Of a DNA stretch of 8,727 nt, positions 7,136-8,727 are shown piece after piece. Position 1 is the stretch's first letter, and every line of letters starts with the position of its first letter. Both the position numbers and the translations under genes were made by a program. The notes beneath the pieces were generated by a model, which saw only the letters and a list, made by a program, of their open reading frames with translations, made no database searches and was not told the origin of the DNA. This DNA comes from an uncultured Candidatus Melainabacteria bacterium (GTDB taxonomy: Bacteria; Cyanobacteriota; Vampirovibrionia; LMEP-6097): NCBI GenBank assembly GCA_937927525.1, contig CALBDR010000438.1, positions 1-8,727 on the forward strand. Reading direction: 5' to 3'.

Positions 7136-7876
7136 ATGGCTACTCCAACATCCAACACAGACTTCAAGGAATTTTGTCTTAGAAAGTTAGGCAAAGGTGT
7201 AATTGAGATCAACGTAAGCAATGCTCAAGTTGATGACAGAGTAGACGAAGCTGTAAACTTTTACCAGGATTATCATTTTGATGGTACTGAAAGAGTATTT
7301 TACAAAAAGCAAATAACTCAAGACGATAAAGATAATGGATATATTGATCTGCCCGACAACATTATTGGCGCAGTAAATATGTTTGATATTGGTGACGCTG
7401 ACAACACTAACAATCTCTTCAACATAAGATATCAAATTGCACTCAACGATTTGTATACTCTTACATCTCAGTCTCTTGTACCTTATTATATGGCATTCCA
7501 GCATTTAGAACTCTATGAGCAGATTCTTGTTGGAAAGCAACCAATTAGATACAATAGACATAGAAACAGATTCCATATTGACATGGACTGGGAAAAGCTA
7601 GCTGTTGGCGAATATTTGATTATTGAAGCATATCAGGTAATAGATCCAGATACCTACACCAAGATGTACGGTGACTACTGGCTACAGAGATATGCTACTG
7701 CTCTCATTAAAATACAGTGGGGAGAAAACCTTAAGAAATTCCAGGGTATGCAGATGCCGGGAGGAATGATCATGGATGGTGTCTCTATATACAATGAAGG
7801 ACTAAGAGATAAGGAGCAGTTGGAAATGGAAATGAGAACATCTTATTCTCTTCCAGCAACTGATATGATTGGCTAA
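7136..7876 (+). CDS. 13: Neck protein gp13 (head completion)
   Basis: The 246-residue product is the T4 gp13-family neck protein. With gp14 it forms the ring below the portal that seals the packaged head and provides the docking face for the tail. Recognisable family wording includes VDDRVDEAVNFYQDYHFDGT (residues 32-51), LFNIRYQIALNDLYT (94-108), YNRHRNRFHIDMDW (139-152), a GEYLIIEAYQVIDPDTYT stretch (158-175), LIKIQWGENLKKFQGMQMPGG (190-210, in part) and a C-terminal SYSLPATDMIG. T4 gp13 is about 309 residues; the shorter form is the length I recall for marine T4-like phages. The ATG abuts the fibre stop and has a G-rich ribosome site. The immediate gene 14 and gene 15 neighbours confirm the call by synteny. 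Confidence 0.92.
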   Translation: MATPTSNTDFKEFCLRKLGKGVIEINVSNAQVDDRVDEAVNFYQDYHFDGTERVFYKKQITQDDKDNGYIDLPDNIIGAVNMFDIGDADNTNNLFNIRYQIALNDLYTLTSQSLVPYYMAFQHLELYEQILVGKQPIRYNRHRNRFHIDMDWEKLAVGEYLIIEAYQVIDPDTYTKMYGDYWLQRYATALIKIQWGENLKKFQGMQMPGGMIMDGVSIYNEGLRDKEQLEMEMRTSYSLPATDMIG

Positions 7877-7878
7877 TG
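7874..7878 (+). promoter_or_regulatory. TAATG stop/start overlap between genes 13 and 14
   Basis: The stop TAA (7874-7876) and the start ATG (7876-7878) share one base. No convincing purine-rich ribosome site precedes the start, so gene 14 is probably translated by ribosomes that finish gene 13. This would tie the amounts of the two neck proteins together. Confidence 0.6.
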
Positions 7879-8604
7879 ACTAGAAATGCTTTCTTTAATC
7901 AGTACACGACTTCCACAGAACAAAATCTTCTTGAAGATCTGATCATCGAGAGCATCCAAATCTATGGATTTGATGTTACCTATCTTCCTAGAATCTCTCT
8001 TAACACAGATTCCGTTTATACTCAATACACAAGTTCTGCTTTTGTGGATGCTATCCCTGTTGAGATGTATGTAAAGAACGTAATGGGATTTGCAGGAGAA
8101 GGGGACTTTGTATCAAGATTTGGTTTGGAGATCAGAGATCAAGTAACTTTTACTATTTCGAAGAAAAGGTTTGAGGTTGAGGTAGCTAACGGATCTTTTG
8201 TCAACACATACTCTTCTGCTAACGTAGAAGTTTCAACTGGCAACTATACAGACGAAGCTATTACAATCTCTAGACCTAGAGAAGGAGATGTTTTATACTT
8301 CCCATTATCCAATACCTTCTTCGAGATAAAGTATGTTGAAAATGAGGAAGTGTTCTACCCCCTTGGTAAATTACAAACTTACGACTTAAGATGTGAGACC
8401 ATGGAGTACTCTGGTCAAGTATTTGCTACTGGCAATTCTACCCTAGATAATTACATGTCTGGTCTGTCTCTTGGAGTTGTTTCTGGCAATACAGACTCTG
8501 GCGCTAACAATGTGGCAGGTGCTATTAACTTTGAGATACAAAGAGAGTTTGATCAGATTGTAGACTTTACTGAAAACGATCCGTTTGCAAGTGGACAATA
8601 CTAA
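7876..8604 (+). CDS. 14: Neck protein gp14 (head completion)
   Basis: The 242-residue product is the T4 gp14-family neck protein (T4 protein about 256 residues), the partner of gp13 in the collar and head-to-tail connector. Diagnostic stretches are LIIESIQIYGFDVTYLPR (residues 22-39), VEMYVKNVMGFAGEGDF (62-78), RFGLEIRDQVTFTISKKRF (81-99), RPREGDVLYFPL (133-144), FEIKYVENEEVFYPLGKLQ (149-167) and a C-terminal DFTENDPFASGQY. Residues about 102-131 are a Ser/Thr/Asn-rich loop between the two conserved halves and look less conserved than the rest. The start codon overlaps the gene 13 stop by one base and the stop overlaps the gene 15 start by one base. Confidence 0.92.
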   Translation: MTRNAFFNQYTTSTEQNLLEDLIIESIQIYGFDVTYLPRISLNTDSVYTQYTSSAFVDAIPVEMYVKNVMGFAGEGDFVSRFGLEIRDQVTFTISKKRFEVEVANGSFVNTYSSANVEVSTGNYTDEAITISRPREGDVLYFPLSNTFFEIKYVENEEVFYPLGKLQTYDLRCETMEYSGQVFATGNSTLDNYMSGLSLGVVSGNTDSGANNVAGAINFEIQREFDQIVDFTENDPFASGQY

Positions 8605-8606
8605 TG
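8602..8606 (+). promoter_or_regulatory. TAATG stop/start overlap between genes 14 and 15
   Basis: The gene 14 stop TAA (8602-8604) shares its last base with the gene 15 ATG (8604-8606). Only a weak GTGGA (8591-8595) precedes it, so coupled translation is likely, as at the previous junction. Confidence 0.55.
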
Positions 8607-8727
8607 TTAGGCCATATCTTTTTTCACGATCTCATAAGAAAGTATGTTGCGACATTTGGCACACTTTTTAACGATATTAAGTTGAGAAGAACAAACAAAC
8701 TTGGTCAAGTGGTAGAGACTATAGAGG
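8604..8727 (+). CDS. 15: Tail sheath stabiliser and completion protein gp15, N-terminal part
   Basis: Only the first 41 codons are present; the frame stays open to the window end. The start reads MLGHIFFHDLIRKYVATFG and then LFNDIKLRR. It aligns without gaps to the start of T4 gp15 as I remember it (MFGYFYNSSFRRYATLMGD, then LFSNIQIKR): the shared pattern is M-(L/F)-G, R-(K/R)-Y, G-x-LF-x-x-I and a basic end. gp15 is the hexameric terminator at the top of the tail that caps the tube and sheath and binds the neck. Its place right after gene 14 is the T4 order. The partial length is due to the window, not a mutation. Confidence 0.88.
   Translation, partial: MLGHIFFHDLIRKYVATFGTLFNDIKLRRTNKLGQVVETIE

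Noticed and set aside
7187..7504. Minus-strand open frame of 105 codons
   Set aside because: It is antisense to the conserved gp13 coding sequence and its hydrophobic, Ile/Val-rich content is what reverse-complement AT-rich codons give.

Overview
The window is a piece of the late structural gene cluster of a T4-like myovirus (tailed phage, class Caudoviricetes). The evidence is a gene order and protein set that match T4: neck protein gp13, then neck protein gp14, then the start of tail-sheath-completion protein gp15. Two large tail or baseplate-type proteins lie upstream, where T4 carries its baseplate, short tail fibre and whisker genes. The sequence is AT-rich, and the wording of gp13, gp14 and the giant protein is closest, from memory, to marine T4-like phages of cyanobacteria and of SAR11-type bacteria. 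The host cannot be settled from this window, which carries no host-derived metabolic gene.

Layout, all on the + strand with essentially no intergenic DNA. Bases 1-5192 are the 3' part (at least 1729 codons) of a giant virion structural protein whose start lies before base 1. Bases 5194-5397 encode a 67-residue protein with a predicted coiled coil. Bases 5378-7135 encode a 585-residue fibre with decapeptide repeats and a C-terminal self-cleaving S74 chaperone. Bases 7136-7876 encode gp13, bases 7876-8604 encode gp14, and bases 8604-8727 are the first 41 codons of gp15, cut by the window end. Junctions are 1-base gaps, abutting stop/start pairs, TAATG overlaps or a 20-base overlap, as expected of a translationally coupled late operon.

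How the genes work together: the giant protein and the S74 fibre probably decorate the baseplate or neck. gp13 and gp14 form the neck that closes the DNA-filled head and receives the tail. gp15 caps the top of the tail sheath and tube so that head and tail can join. One exact match to the T4-type late promoter core (ATAAATA) lies inside the small gene, 72 bases ahead of the fibre gene. It could give the fibre-neck block its own late transcript.

I see no RNA gene, CRISPR array, insertion sequence, attachment site or clear terminator, and nothing convincing on the minus strand. Most of the window is ordinary phage morphogenesis. The parts that merit a second look are the fibre with its S74 domain and terminal cysteine cluster, the uncharacterised small coiled-coil gene, and the multi-module giant protein.
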